This document shows, piece by piece, positions 38,186 through 48,494 of a stretch of DNA of 64,000 nt. The stretch comes from Takakia lepidozioides (taxonomy: Eukaryota > Streptophyta > Takakiopsida > Takakiales > Takakiaceae): the NCBI GenBank assembly GCA_030704615.1, contig CM060734.1, positions 27,916,042 through 27,980,041 on the forward strand, given 5' to 3'. The notes beneath the pieces are model-generated. The model was not told the DNA's origin. It was given only the letters and a program-made list of their open reading frames with translations, and searched no databases. The position numbers were made by a program, and so were the translations under genes. Position 1 is the stretch's first letter, and every line of letters starts with the position of its first letter.

Positions 38186-38241
38186 GGCGTGAGCCTGTGC
38201 TGGGCTCACGCTTTCCTGGGCTCACGGAATAGCACCCCCCC
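38186..38241. repeat. Right terminus of the first MULE-like element
   Basis: This end contains GGCGTGAGCC, GGGCTCACGC and GGGCTCACGG and terminates in a C-run before the target duplication. Reversed, it aligns with the left terminus through GTGAGCCCAG. Confidence 0.75.
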
Positions 38242-38250
38242 CCAATTTAC
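38242..38250. repeat. Right target-site duplication of the first MULE-like element
   Basis: CCAATTTAC is identical to 26702-26710. It is followed at once by the continuation of the LINE frame (TATGHRLLKPSEF). Confidence 0.88.
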
Positions 38251-39154
38251 CACCGCCACCGGCCATCGACTTTTAAAACCAAGCGAATTCACTATTAAAT
38301 TCTCCCGAACTACGACCAAAACCAATCGATACCTACACCATCTCCGCACCCTCTTTTGTCATCCATCAGCAGTCTGCACCCTCCAATGCGATCTCCCATG
38401 TCCTTATTATCCCCATACGGTTCAAGACATGCTCCCCCTGTACCGATCTACCCCCTATTGTCTCCATCTACCAAACACTTAAAACGGCATATGCCACTAA
38501 TACCCATACAGTCACAGAACCCGACCCCCTCTCTCAACTACCTAGCACACAACATACCAAACCTGACCACAACCTGCATATGCCATTCAACCCCTCATCT
38601 AATACGCAAGGCTCCCCCACCCACTCCCAACTAATTACCGGAGTGTCCCCCCCACCCTTTCCACACAATGATAACAATAACAATGCATACATCATTAAAG
38701 CCATATTAGGAGTCAAAACCTAAACGTCAATCGATGCCTTTGGTGCCACTTGTATTGATACATACTACCACTGTAAATGGGTTGGTTACTCCTCATAAGA
38801 CAACACATGGCAGATAGAAGATGATCTATTCGGCCCACATGATGATTGGGACCCCGAACACAATCTTGCACTTCTCACCTCCTTCCATAAACATACTAAC
38901 ACGGACTATTTAACACACATTCACCAACAACACACCACCCCCACCCAACCTACAGATAGTCTATACATTTACCAGCCGATCTCTGCCCCCAACATGCACA
39001 TCTGCATAAATGAGTGTAACCCCGACAAAGATGTCAAGCATGATCAATCACTAATTCGCATGGGCCCCGCCTTTCCAATATTTACGCTCAACATGGCCGC
39101 TTCATTGGACTCATTCCTAGTAATAGATTAACATGGTTGTGGGAGAAGTATTCT
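38251..39154 (+). pseudogene. LINE ORF2, right half, with a chromodomain-like segment
   Basis: The frame resumes from 26710 and continues G-poor. At about 38745-38890 a frame reads YYHCKWVGYSS, stop, DNTWQIEDDLF then DDWDPEHNLALL. The Y-K-W-x-G-Y and D-x-T-W pattern is that of a chromodomain, which reads histone methylation in known retroelements (chromoviruses). A stop inside it and others nearby mark decay. It could belong to a different element fused here, but composition and position favour the LINE. Confidence 0.55.
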
Positions 39155-40173
39155 GGAGGTTTATTATAGCCAGAAACCATGAACCATGAGCCATGAGCCG
39201 CATGAGCGGTGAGCCGAAGTCTAAGACACGCGGTTTTCATGAGCGGACTTCTCCAAATTTGGAAATGCGGCAGATTAAAAAAGTTTTAAAATAATAGTTT
39301 TTTAATTTGACATTGACGTTTTTGGAATTTCCAGATCCTGTAATGCGGTGAAGATATGTCGTGTGTAACAATTCCGCTCATGGTTTTGTAAATCTGCTCA
39401 TGGAAAAAACTGACCGTGCAACGAGAAATCCAGTATACCACAGCTAAAAGAGGTATACTGGCGTGTATAGAGTATTCCGCGGTTTTATGTGCCGTAACAT
39501 TGGAATGAAGCTGACCCTTCTATCGCGACTGTATGATCCCCATGCAACAATATAGTTTGCGGTGCTTGAAAATTCTTGCTTCTTCCTTCATTCTGCGGGA
39601 AAGGTTTGCCACTCCACTGGGAAATGCGGTGCCGCATTTCGATTCGCATGTGCGAGATTTCTGAGGAGGTTCAGTGTTCTCGACAGTCGGCGCCCAGAAG
39701 ACTCGGTGCGACTATCTTACTATGATCAAAGTAGGTACTGGTAGTGGCGGCCACGGTACTTGGAAATGCGGCGCCGCATTTCCTTGTCAGGGGTCGAATG
39801 AGGTAAACAAAGTTTGGGGTGAGGAGAAAAACAAGAACCCCAAAAAAACCAAAAATACAGGCACGTGGAAACAGAAGGTAATGGCATAGTATTATCTTAG
39901 TATGACCAAAATAGGTTACTGGTAGACAAGACATAAGTCCAACAGTTCTGTTCCCAAAGTCAAAGGTACTTACAGCAGTACAGTTCTACTATAATTGAAA
40001 CTTCGAAAATGATGGGCGTAACGTTGTCTTGTGCCCCGCAACCCAAGCTCATTGGTCCCCTGGATCCATATTCAGAAGAGTGTACACCTCGTTGGGGCTC
40101 AACGCTCGTGCATCTATGAAGTGATGAGTTGTGGAATTACACCGAAGTCTCTTTAGGTACACATAGTACAGAT
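39155..40173 (-). mobile_element. Truncated end of a second-family MULE-like element
   Basis: The sequence from GGAGGTTTATTATAG through the CATGAGCC repeats to about 40173 matches 55004-55980, the left part of the second large element. It includes the decayed SWIM-end coding region on the minus strand near 40040-40170 (matching CKHLYYVYL and downstream). It also contains two copies of the second-family palindrome (39619-39640, 39762-39783). Nothing of the transposase core remains, so it is a dead fragment just past the LINE 3' end. Confidence 0.8.
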
Positions 40174-41399
40174 GTTTGGGTCTAGGCCACATTAATATTC
40201 AGAAGATGAAGAAACAATCAGGGGCGGAGCTCTCCGCCCCAATGTCCGGGAAATAATTTCAGTTGAACCAGCCAGTAGCCGCTCATTCCCAGCAGCAATC
40301 GGCTAAGTGGGTTGGGCAGTCGGTTGCTACCCCTTAGTGGTAACTATACCCGGTCAATTTCCGAGATAAATTTATTACAACCGGTAATATTCCTAATGAT
40401 TTATTTTGTGTTCAGCTATAAATCCGGCCCTTATAAATATCAACATGTTGACAACACAAGTGTCAAATGCACAACAATAAGTAAATAATAATAATAATAA
40501 ATAATCACAACCAGATTCACAAGCATGGAGGCATACTGAAGAGATGTGGCCTTTTCTCTTGGAGGACCCACGACATGTCCGCCTCGGCTTCTCCTCGGAT
40601 GGGGTCAACCCATACTCTGAGTCATGTAGTCATTCCACTTGGCCGATGACCTTGGTGAATTACAACATCCCTCCGTATCTTAAAAAAAAAAAAAAAACCA
40701 TATCATGTTGGCTGCCATTGTACCAAGTGAGTGTTCCCAATTCATGCTTATTATTCCCTTGGACTTTACATTAATCTTATGCTCTCTGGCGCAATTCGGA
40801 TGCAAGATTGATGAGTGACATAATCATGGAGTAAGATGTGTAATTCATTATGTAGTGTAATTTGCATATTGGTGGAGCATTGAAACAATGATGTGAATGT
40901 CTCATAGGGAAAAAACAAGTGGCAAACATAGACACGTACTTGCGACCTCTAGTTGATGAACGTAAGGAGCTATGGAGGGGGGTCCCGGCATTGGATGCTC
41001 CACTTGACCCTATGGCCGGACAATCTTTTCAGAGGAGAGACATATTGCTTTGGACAATGCAGTGGGGGGGTGACTGAGCAGCTGCTGCTGCTCAGTCACT
41101 CCCCCCCTCCTACCTTTTTTTCTTTTTTCTTTGTTGCCCCCTCTCTCCCTCTCTCTCTATAACTCTTTGGATTTCATCTGGCCTTAACCTTTTTGAGGCT
41201 GGTTATTTGGTTTTTCATCCCAATCTTTTTCATCAAAATTTGGCTGATATTATTGTAGGATGATGAAACTTAATGTACAGAAAGCTTGGTTTACCATTTG
41301 TTTCTTTCATCTAAACTGGATGAACTACATGAATAATGGTGACCTATTTTAATCCAAGAGATAGTAATTTTACCATCATTTATTATAAATGATGGCAGT
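40174..41399. other. Non-coding stretch with simple repeats and palindromes
   Basis: No gene is visible. It includes a 20-bp near-palindrome GGGGCGGAGCTCTCCGCCCC at about 40222-40241, an (AAT)n microsatellite at about 40485-40502, an A-run at 40683-40697, and a strong inverted repeat at 41064-41107. A pyrimidine tract (CT-rich) follows at 41110-41160. Confidence 0.6.
41064..41107. repeat. Inverted repeat with C/G runs
   Basis: The left arm GGGGGGGTGACTGAGCAGC and right arm GCTGCTCAGTCACTCCCCCCC pair almost perfectly around a short CTG-rich centre. One extra A interrupts the stem. It could be fused termini of a small transposon or a stable cruciform. Confidence 0.85.
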
Positions 41400-41431
41400 T
41401 ATTAAACTTGAGCCTATACCCTAACCCTAAA

Positions 41432-41732
41432 AGTTCGGCCACCGAAACACCGCAGGGGGGAAGATGATTCTGATACTACTGGTTCTACAGAGGAACCTTT
41501 TGACATGGCGGAGGACTATGCACTCCAGATGGCAGAGAAGAACCGACGGGGATCTCCTGTGCCTGAGAGGTTATCTCGTTATCAACCGCATGAGGGTCAG
41601 ACATTTCCATTTGGTGCTCAATGGCCTCCATCAGCCAGTGACAGGGCTCGGGCTCGCACATAGAGCCCTCCAAAGGACTCTCACTATCAGAAGGGTGCTC
41701 GCTCACAAAGGTTTAATGATCCTAAACAGTAA
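41432..41732 (+). pseudogene. C-terminal end of the unrecognised LTR-element protein
   Basis: The sequence aligns with 53000-53310 (shared words GGGGATCTCC, GTGCTCRATGG-type and the closing GATCCTAAACAGTAAACC). The reading frame is shifted, so the protein C-terminus (RRGSP ... RTRAR ... VADPKQ in the better copy) is broken. It lies just upstream of the polypurine tract and LTR at 41754-42755, so it is the last ORF of the element that this LTR closes. The upstream part of that element is missing. Confidence 0.6.
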
Positions 41733-41733
41733 A

Positions 41734-41770
41734 CCGTGAGGACACGGCTTTTTGAGAGGGGGAGGGGTAA
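41734..41770 (+). other. Stem-loop plus polypurine tract before LTR
   Basis: CCGTG-AGGA-CACGG can form a small hairpin, followed by TTTTT and the purine tract GAGAGGGGGAGGGGTAA, which abuts the LTR TG. The same arrangement is at 53315-53351. The tract should prime plus-strand DNA synthesis. Confidence 0.8.
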
Positions 41771-42755
41771 TGTTAGAGGGCTGTCTGGGACGTAGACACT
41801 TTTATGGGTTCTGTGGGGTACCCTTAATTTTTGCGCAGACTTACGGATGGTAGACTTTGATCAACAGAGGCCTTAGGGGTGACAGGCACAAGCTTTAGGG
41901 GTGGTAGACAGGCTTACACACTCAGTCACAGTCTTACACAGTCGTATACAGCCTATCATAGTCTATCACAGCCATACACAGCCTTACACAGCCCGACACA
42001 GCCTTACACAGTCTGTCACAGTCAATCATAGCCTATCACAGTTAGTCACAGTCTATCACAGCTCCACACAGTTTCACACAGCCAGTCACAGCCCGACACA
42101 GTTTGGCACAGCCCGTCACAGCGTATATAGGAAACGATTATCATTGGCAGGGAACGACTATGTGGGAACGACATCTGCAGAGGGAACGTGTTTACTTCTT
42201 AGGTGACAGTTAGTTAGTTAGGCGGTTAGAACAACTTGTAGATAAAATAGGCAGAGCAAGCATCATAGAGGACACTTCAGAGGGAGCACTTCTTGGTCAT
42301 GCACGAGAGGAGATCAGGCAGAGAGCAAGGATGGAGAGCACGGCGAAGGAGAAGAGATGAACAGTAGATGCTCGTTACATGCAAAGCTATAGCGATACTG
42401 AGAGCAGATTAGAGACACCATGGCTTCGGCCTGATACCTGATAAATCTTAATCTGATACTTATTCGATACAATCACACTGTGTAGAGAGACTTGAGTGAA
42501 GCTGTGGAATGAATGGATGAGTGAATGGAACGTGATAAATACTGAAGCAATCTGATGCTTCAGTATACACAGTAAGGTAATTTGCTAACATGAAGGCAAT
42601 AAGAAATACAAACAGGAAGCACAACCATGATTCACTAGCTGTAGGTCATGACTTATTGTTATGAACGGCCTGAGTGCTTAGAGATATCCAACTCTTCTAT
42701 CTTGGAGTTCCCACCTCGGATAGCGAAGGGATGGGTGAGTAAAAGCCGCTCGACA
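41771..42755 (+). repeat. LTR (copy A), 985 bp
   Basis: Starts TGTTAGAGGGCTGTCTGGG and ends GCCGCTCGACA. It matches the LTRs at 44803-45647 and 53352-53906 along most of its length. The polypurine tract upstream shows it was a 3' LTR. No primer-binding site follows. A decanucleotide minisatellite occupies 41914-42127. Confidence 0.88.
41914..42127 (+). repeat. Exact 10-bp minisatellite inside LTR A
   Basis: About 21 repeats of a 10-base unit, consensus CACAGYCNNN (for example CACAGCCCGA, CACAGTCTAT, CACAGCCTTA). The CACAG part is constant and the last three bases vary freely. Shorter versions occur in the other LTR copies. Confidence 0.92.
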
Positions 42756-44802
42756 GCCCTGCGCCATGGCGTCCAACAGATCGTCTCCAACAGAACGCAA
42801 TCAAAGTAGAAGTGTTCACAGATAGAGAATAGTTCATACAAAAAGAGAGCCACATGTAATCTGTAGATAAATAGGGATAGAGTACTTCCCAACGAGGAGT
42901 AAAAGCGCCGCTGCAAATTAAAAAGAACCATGAGGGTCTGAGCAAAGCGATCATCGCTTTGTCGCCTGCCAGAGAGGAATCTGCCTAACCGCCAATGCGC
43001 ATCCCAAGAGCCAGCCATCACGAGTACCATGTAGCAGCAGGGGAGCAGATTTACACGGCACATCATCAAGGATCCCTGAAGCACGAGTTCTGTGCTGTGA
43101 AATGTGTCGGCCCGCTTAGGGCACAGCTCCTCGATTTCTCATCCATGGTGGACGAAAAGCCGCATTTTAGCACGAGATGATCAATGGGGGTGGCTCCTCA
43201 GGAATCCTGAGTGGCATACAGTGTTGGCCCACCATGTCTGGAAGCTTAAACTGTACTACTTGCTTTAATCGCTTGCAAGCAAAATGAGTGAACTCCCTGA
43301 ACTAGGTAAGAGGTGTGCCAATGAGCCACATTAAACCATAAACAAAGCTGGGAATCCTTCTGCATCATGACTTTCGCATCATACAGGTACATATGGGGTG
43401 GAACTGAAGGTAAGACCCAATGATCCCCACTGGAATAACTCAGAAATCGTGATTGCATCTTCTGCTGCTCAATGTGATAACACGCAATGAAACAAGCAGC
43501 ATAGTAGAATCCACAGCCCATGACAATACTAGATACTTCCTTGGTCTTGGTGTAGATGTACCCATGAACAATCTGGAAGGCAATTAATTCCTTCAACATG
43601 GTGCCTGCCTCAGACCAATACCTTGCAAAATGATGATCCTCAATGGTTCGATTGTTCGGAAGAACCTTAGTCCGAGTTGCCACTGGCAACCAGATGCGCA
43701 TGATCTGGTAATAATGTGCCAAAGACTGTGGAGGACTAAATTCCTTCCAAGCCAAATCCATCACAATGGGAATTTGGTTGAAGGGCATAATCATAGCCCG
43801 ATTGTACTCCATTGCAGCAGGAGTCCTAGGTGGATTAAAAGTAGCATCCCCCCAAACCTCAGACTGCGGCTTTGCCATGGTATCAACAGGGTCAGCCACC
43901 TGCATAGCCACCTGCTGTGGGGGCTGTGATATTGCCGCCACTGTCCCTCCTACTACCGGCAACTCCTGCACCTCCTGCGAAGAAGACTGAAAAATCAGAG
44001 TCCTGGCATGCAAATAAGTAGCCACCAGCTGCTCCTCAGGAACAAAGACTCTTTTGTCAATATTGAAACTCAGGTCATCCACTTGAGTCTGCAGCCCTTC
44101 CACATCATCCTGTAACTCTACTATCATACTATAGACATTGTCTATAGTAATGGTGGCAATGTTCTGCACCTGCAACCTGAGATCATTCATCTCCCCCTGA
44201 GTGAGCTTTCGTGGTGCCTTCCCTTCCACCGGCCCTTGTGTTAACCATACTTGCATAAGATGATTATCCACCAAGTCTTGTGTAGCACCCCCTGAGAGCC
44301 TGCTCCTCCTTGAGTCTGTACACATCTAACTTCTGCTGTAAAGCCTCCATGCGCTTCGCATGAGGTTCAACCAGGGCCGCATAGGCAACAACCAGATTAT
44401 TGGCTTCCTTCCAAGCCTTGTTAGCCACAGAGAGTTCATTCTTTTGGCCCGTGAGTGTTTGCTGCAACTTCAGGATGTATCTTTCCTTCCCAGCCTCAAC
44501 CTGACTATTTTGTTGGAAAGTAACCTCATTGCAACAGATTGTAGCTCTCAAATCAGCAATGAATTTCCCTTGCTCTACTATCTTAGCCTCTGCCATCATA
44601 CACCTCTCTGCTTGTCTGTTAACTTCTAATGCAATCTGGTCCAGAGCGGTTGTCAGTGTGGCACATTGGATGGTTATTTTCTGATGAACTGCCTCCAACT
44701 CTGTATGGAGCACGTTCACTTCCTGCAACTTGCCCTCATGCTTCACCTGCAATTGGTATAGTTGTTGCTTATGTGCTTCATGCAACTTCTCCTGCTCTAG
44801 AC
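42756..44802 (-). pseudogene. Unrecognised LTR-element protein, C-terminal half (outer copy)
   Basis: The minus-strand frame at 44785-44264 is a long coiled coil (many E/K/Q/L heptads, NKAWKEANNLVVAYAAL). The 44325-43246 frame continues with PPQSLAHYYQIMRIWLPVATR, HHFARYWSEAGTMLKEL and RFLSYSSGDHWVLPSVPP. After a shift, weak homology continues to about 43190 (GQHCMP). The gene is cut at 44802 by the nested element. Its N-terminal half resumes at 51338. No family is recognised; it recurs at 49185-51178 and, on the plus strand, at 52637-53310. Confidence 0.65.
44798..44802. repeat. Left target-site duplication of the nested LTR element
   Basis: TAGAC lies immediately left of the LTR. CAGAC lies immediately right of the 3' LTR end (51333-51337). 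They match in 4 of 5 bases. The uninterrupted homologue at about 50481 reads TCTAGAC at the same codon position. Confidence 0.75.
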
Positions 44803-45647
44803 TGTTAGAGAACTGTCTGGGACTTAGGCACTTTTATGGGTTCCAAGGGGTACCCTTATTTTTTACATAGACCAGTCACAGCCCGTCACAGCCACACAGC
44901 CAGTCACAGCCCAACACAGCCCGTCACAGCCCGACACAGTCGCACAGCCAGTCACAGCCCAACACAGTCGCATAGCCAGTCACAGCCCGTCACGGTTGCA
45001 CACAGCCAGTCACAACTTGACACAGCTCTCACGACCATAGGGAACAGATAGCAGGACAGGGAACGACTGTGGGGAACAACATCTGCGAATGGAACATGTT
45101 AGTTCACGGATGACGGTTAGTGAGGGAAACGGTTAGAACAACGGGTAGGAAGATAAAGCCAAGAGCGGGGACTGGAAAGGGATCACTGCTTGGGGAATCC
45201 TGGGGGGACATCACGGAGGACGGACGGAGGAAGATGGGGAGAGAAGAGGAATGATGATGATACTACAGAGAGGAGGAGGAGACAATTGCGACTTAGTTAG
45301 TAGAAGCTGTAGAATTACATAGAAAGGTAGATTAGAGAAACTGTGGCATCAACATGTATCTGATTATCATTAATCTGATTCTTATCCGATACAAACACCT
45401 TGTGTAGAGAGATGAATGGAATCAGAGGGTCAAAGGAGCAATCTGACGCTTAAATGTACTTGGTAAAGAAGAACTGAGAATATGAAAACCAGAAGGAATA
45501 TAAATTGGAAACCCAACCATGATTCACTAGTTGCAGGTCATGACTGATTGTTCTACGCGGGTTGAGTGCTTAGAGATATCCAACTCTTCTATCTTGGAGT
45601 TTCCCCCTCGGATAGCAAAGGGATGGGTGAGTAAAAGCCGCGCGACA
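44803..45647 (+). repeat. LTR (copy B), 845 bp, 5' LTR of the nested element
   Basis: It starts TGTTAGAGAACTG, ends AAGCCGCGCGACA, and is followed directly by TT and the primer-binding site. It contains the CACAG decanucleotide repeats at about 44872-45015. The terminal 110 bases are nearly identical to 51224-51332. Confidence 0.92.
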
Positions 45648-45649
45648 TT

Positions 45650-45667
45650 TGGCGACCATACTGGGGA
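45650..45667 (+). other. Primer-binding site of the nested element
   Basis: TGGCGACCATACTGGGGA begins with TGG (complement of tRNA CCA) two bases inside the LTR, as expected for Ty3/gypsy elements. The tRNA identity was not established. Confidence 0.75.
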
Positions 45668-46070
45668 ACTGGGTATTAATGAACAACCAGATGTGATAGG
45701 CATCTGGTGGGATCATGGCGGTTGGAGAATTAAAGAATTTGATGTGAATCAAATTCCCTGTGGAACAAAGAAGGAAAGATTGTCTAAACAATTCTTTCAG
45801 AAGTTTCTGGAATTGCCAGACGGTTGTAAAGAAAATATTCTTAAGAGAGTGCATGATGCTGACCCGGAATGGGGTCTGGAGAAAGGAGTGATAAAGATTT
45901 ATCAGGTGGCCTGTAGAGGAAGAGCACGTTGGTTACCAACACTGGTTTATGTGATAGCCTTGCTATCCATTAAGCGAGTAGAGTTTGACAGCTGGGAGGA
46001 AAGAAAGGTGAATGTTTATACTCATATGCATGAGGAACTTGTACTGGTAAAGAACTGGATTCCAAAATGA
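45651..46070 (+). CDS. Leader-proximal ORF of the nested element, unrecognised
   Basis: From just inside the primer site a frame runs GELGINEQPDVIGIWWDHGG through LPDGCKENILKRVHDADPEW to NWIPK and a stop. It has no ATG before about 45679 in frame and no known domain. Its place before gag suggests an N-terminal gag extension or an additional matrix-like region. About 320 bases of non-matching sequence separate it from the next gag frame. Confidence 0.4.
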   Translation, partial: GDHTGELGINEQPDVIGIWWDHGGWRIKEFDVNQIPCGTKKERLSKQFFQKFLELPDGCKENILKRVHDADPEWGLEKGVIKIYQVACRGRARWLPTLVYVIALLSIKRVEFDSWEERKVNVYTHMHEELVLVKNWIPK

Positions 46071-46389
46071 TATCTTGTGGATCAAACCCACACCAAGAAC
46101 AGCTTTTCAGACTTGTTTACCATATGGGTATATAGTAACGGAGACTTCTAGTATATCCAGAGGAACATTGAAGCTTGAGAGAAACCCAGGCATATACGAG
46201 AGATACTACAGAAGGGAGTTTTGGTCATTGCCACATTAAAAGAAATGAAGGACATGGGACATGAGTGATGAAAGAGAAGCTAGACTCCAGAGATATTCAG
46301 CAAAAAGATAAAGTTATCTGAAAGCTAATTATCCATACCTTTGGGAGAGAGGAATAGACATTGGGGAATCATCTAGACCTCTCACACCA

Positions 46390-47696
46390 TTGAGATCAGG
46401 GAGTAAATCACCCATACCGGAAGAGTTAGAGTTGGATACTATACCTTCCTTTTCTTTGCAAGAAAGATTAAGGGATTTGGCAGGGGAAGAAGATCAAACA
46501 CGAGGTGAAAGATCTGAGGTGCATCCTTGGATAAAAGATTTAACAGAAATCTTTGATAAGAGTTGGCATGGAATACCAAGAGTAGGAACTCCAGTTTCTG
46601 AAACTAAAGATGAGGTGGCAGAGCCAACGGAGAGTTCAAACTCTCCAACACTATTACAAAACAGTTACATGAGTGAAGAAGAAGAAGCCCAAGGGCAGAA
46701 CTTGGAAGATGAAAACAGAGAGAAGAAATTGGAAGATGAGGAGTATGAAGAAGTAGACCCAGCAGCTGAGGTTGAGACTACAACCAGGACATCCCAACCC
46801 GTTGGACCTGGATCAAGTGGAGCACTTGGATCACAGGCCAACGAAGGTGTCGGCTTAGAGGGATCAGGCGGAAGACCTGGATCTGGCTCTGGGGGGACAG
46901 GGAGTGTGGAAAGTAGTGCAACAGAGGCTGGGAATACTGTGAATATAGTAAGGCCAGGAGCAGGAAGTGCTCAGGGGCCAGTACTTGGTAGAAGAACCAC
47001 CACAACTACTAGAGGTCCTCGAGGACCAGTATCAGCCCAAGGGCCAACACCTGCAGGAGGGCAGGGGGTAGGGCACAGATGGCGTTACAACCAACACGGG
47101 CAAAACCACCTTTTCCAATATATTCAGGAAAAGGGGATCCTGATGTACACATTAGCCAATTCGAGCACATGTGTATAGTGAACAATGAGAATGGCGATGA
47201 TGCCAAGATGAGACTGTTTTTGTGTTCACTTATAAAGAAAGCCAGTGAATGGTATGCAAGATTCCCTGATAATCATTTCCTAACCTGGAATGGCTTGAGT
47301 ACACCGTTCCGAAATAGGTTCAGGACTAGTAAAACTGAGGATGAAGTGTATGGAAGTTTACAACAGTTGAAGCAAAATAAGCATGAAATTGTTGAAGAGT
47401 ATATGGAGAAGATGGAGCTGATGATGAAAAAGCTGGCAGCTGTACCAGCACCAGGGCTACAAAAGGCTTGGTTTGTGAATGGACTAAGACCAGAGCTGCA
47501 AAAGAAAGTGGACATGTTACCCCACAATACAGTGGAGGAGGCATTTGAAACAGCAAACAAAATTGAGCAATTGGGAATGCTTAGGAGAGAGAAAAGAGAT
47601 GAAGAAGACTCAGAGGATGAGTCAGATGAGGAAGAAGAATTGGAACAGAAGAGGAAGAGTAAAAAGAAGGAAAAGTTGAAGAGAGAAAATTATTAG
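46390..47696 (+). pseudogene. Ty3/gypsy gag (retrotrans_gag domain)
   Basis: The 46390-47178 frame encodes an acidic, Gly/Ser/Thr-rich N-terminal region. A one-base shift near 47075 leads to the 47079-47696 frame with the capsid-like domain: YSGKGDPDVHISQFEHM, ASEWYARFPDNHFLTW and FVNGLRPELQKKV. A single TAG ends it at 47696, after which the same frame continues open. Known role: structural shell of the virus-like particle. Confidence 0.85.
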
Positions 47697-48494
47697 AAAA
47701 GATTAGAAGAAATCTTGAAAAAGTATGCCACAGAGGCTACAACCCATTGGAGGAAGGGTGTTTGGTGTGCAAAATGCCAGAATGAAGGCCACACCACCAC
47801 TGAATGCCACATGAAGGAGAAACACTGCACTATCTATAAAATGGATAACCATTCTACTGAGAATTGTTACTACAACAGAAGGATAGCAGCAAGAGAACCT
47901 AGACAAGTAAGGGTGCATCAAGTGCAGCCCCCCTGTGAGAACATACTTACACGATTTGGCTGTCCCTTGGAATTTATCAGTGATCAGGGAAGTCACTTCA
48001 TTAATGAGACCATTGAATTATTGACTAAAGAGTTCATGATTGTGCATAGGAAGAGTACAACATATTACCCACAGGGTAATGGGCAGGCAGAGGCTACCAA
48101 CAAAATACTATGTACTATCTTGGCTAAGATAGTCAATGCAAACAGAACGGATTGGGATACAAAGCTGCTGACAGCTTTGTGGTCATACAGCACTTCATAT
48201 AAAGTCACCACTAAGTATACACCATTCCAATTAGTTTATGGTATGGAAGCTTTACTTCCAGTGGAATTCCTGTTACCTACCATGAGAACGGAATGGGGAA
48301 AGAGAATGGAATTGCAAGATACAATTAAGGTTAGGAAACATGAATTATACCATGTGGAAGAAGTACGAGCTGATGCAGCTGACAACATGACTAGAATTCA
48401 GAGGAAAAGGAATGATCAGTTTGATGAAGGGAAGTTGAAGACTTTTAAAACAGGAGATTTGGTTTTGTGGTTACAAAAGAAGGGAAAGAATTAA
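47697..48494 (+). pseudogene. Gag zinc knuckle fused in frame to the C-terminal half of integrase
   Basis: In the same frame as gag, the product has a zinc knuckle CAKCQNEGHTTTEC and a second, damaged one in which one Cys is Tyr (CTIYKMDNHSTENC). At about 47940 it passes straight into integrase: ILTRFGCPLEFISDQG (second catalytic Asp), YYPQGNGQAEATNK (catalytic Glu) and YTPFQLVYGMEALLPVEF. The first catalytic Asp, protease, RT and RNase H are missing. The junction shares TGAG with the intact integrase at 54163, pointing to a deletion by short-homology joining. Confidence 0.85.

Larger units (their letters stand above)
26711..38241 (-). mobile_element. Large Mutator-like (MULE) transposon carrying a methyltransferase-like gene
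   Basis: The boundaries come from the 9-10 bp target duplication and from the restored LINE frame outside it. The ends are short imperfect inverted repeats: the left begins GAGCGTAGCTACGGCGTGAG and the right, reversed, begins GGGTGCTATTCCGTGAGCCC. They share GTGAGCCCAG, and the termini are G...C. The cargo is a SWIM-domain MULE transposase on the minus strand (27130-30696). Divergent from it on the plus strand is a spliced gene with a ParB/sulfiredoxin-like region, a hairpin array in its first intron and a DNA methyltransferase-like C-terminal domain. Size about 11.5 kb. Frameshifts in the cargo suggest it is no longer autonomous. Confidence 0.85.

Noticed and set aside
40222-40241. GGGGCGGAG near-palindrome as a terminator or operator
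   Set aside because: Isolated, GC-rich, not next to any gene; a similar GGGCGGAGCTCCGC at about 15920 has no shared context.
41418-41432. Interstitial telomere repeat (CCCTAACCCTAAA)
   Set aside because: Barely two units; expected by chance or as repair filler.
43246-44325. Host gene on the minus strand
   Set aside because: Homologous copies lie beside LTRs in both orientations, so it belongs to the retroelements.
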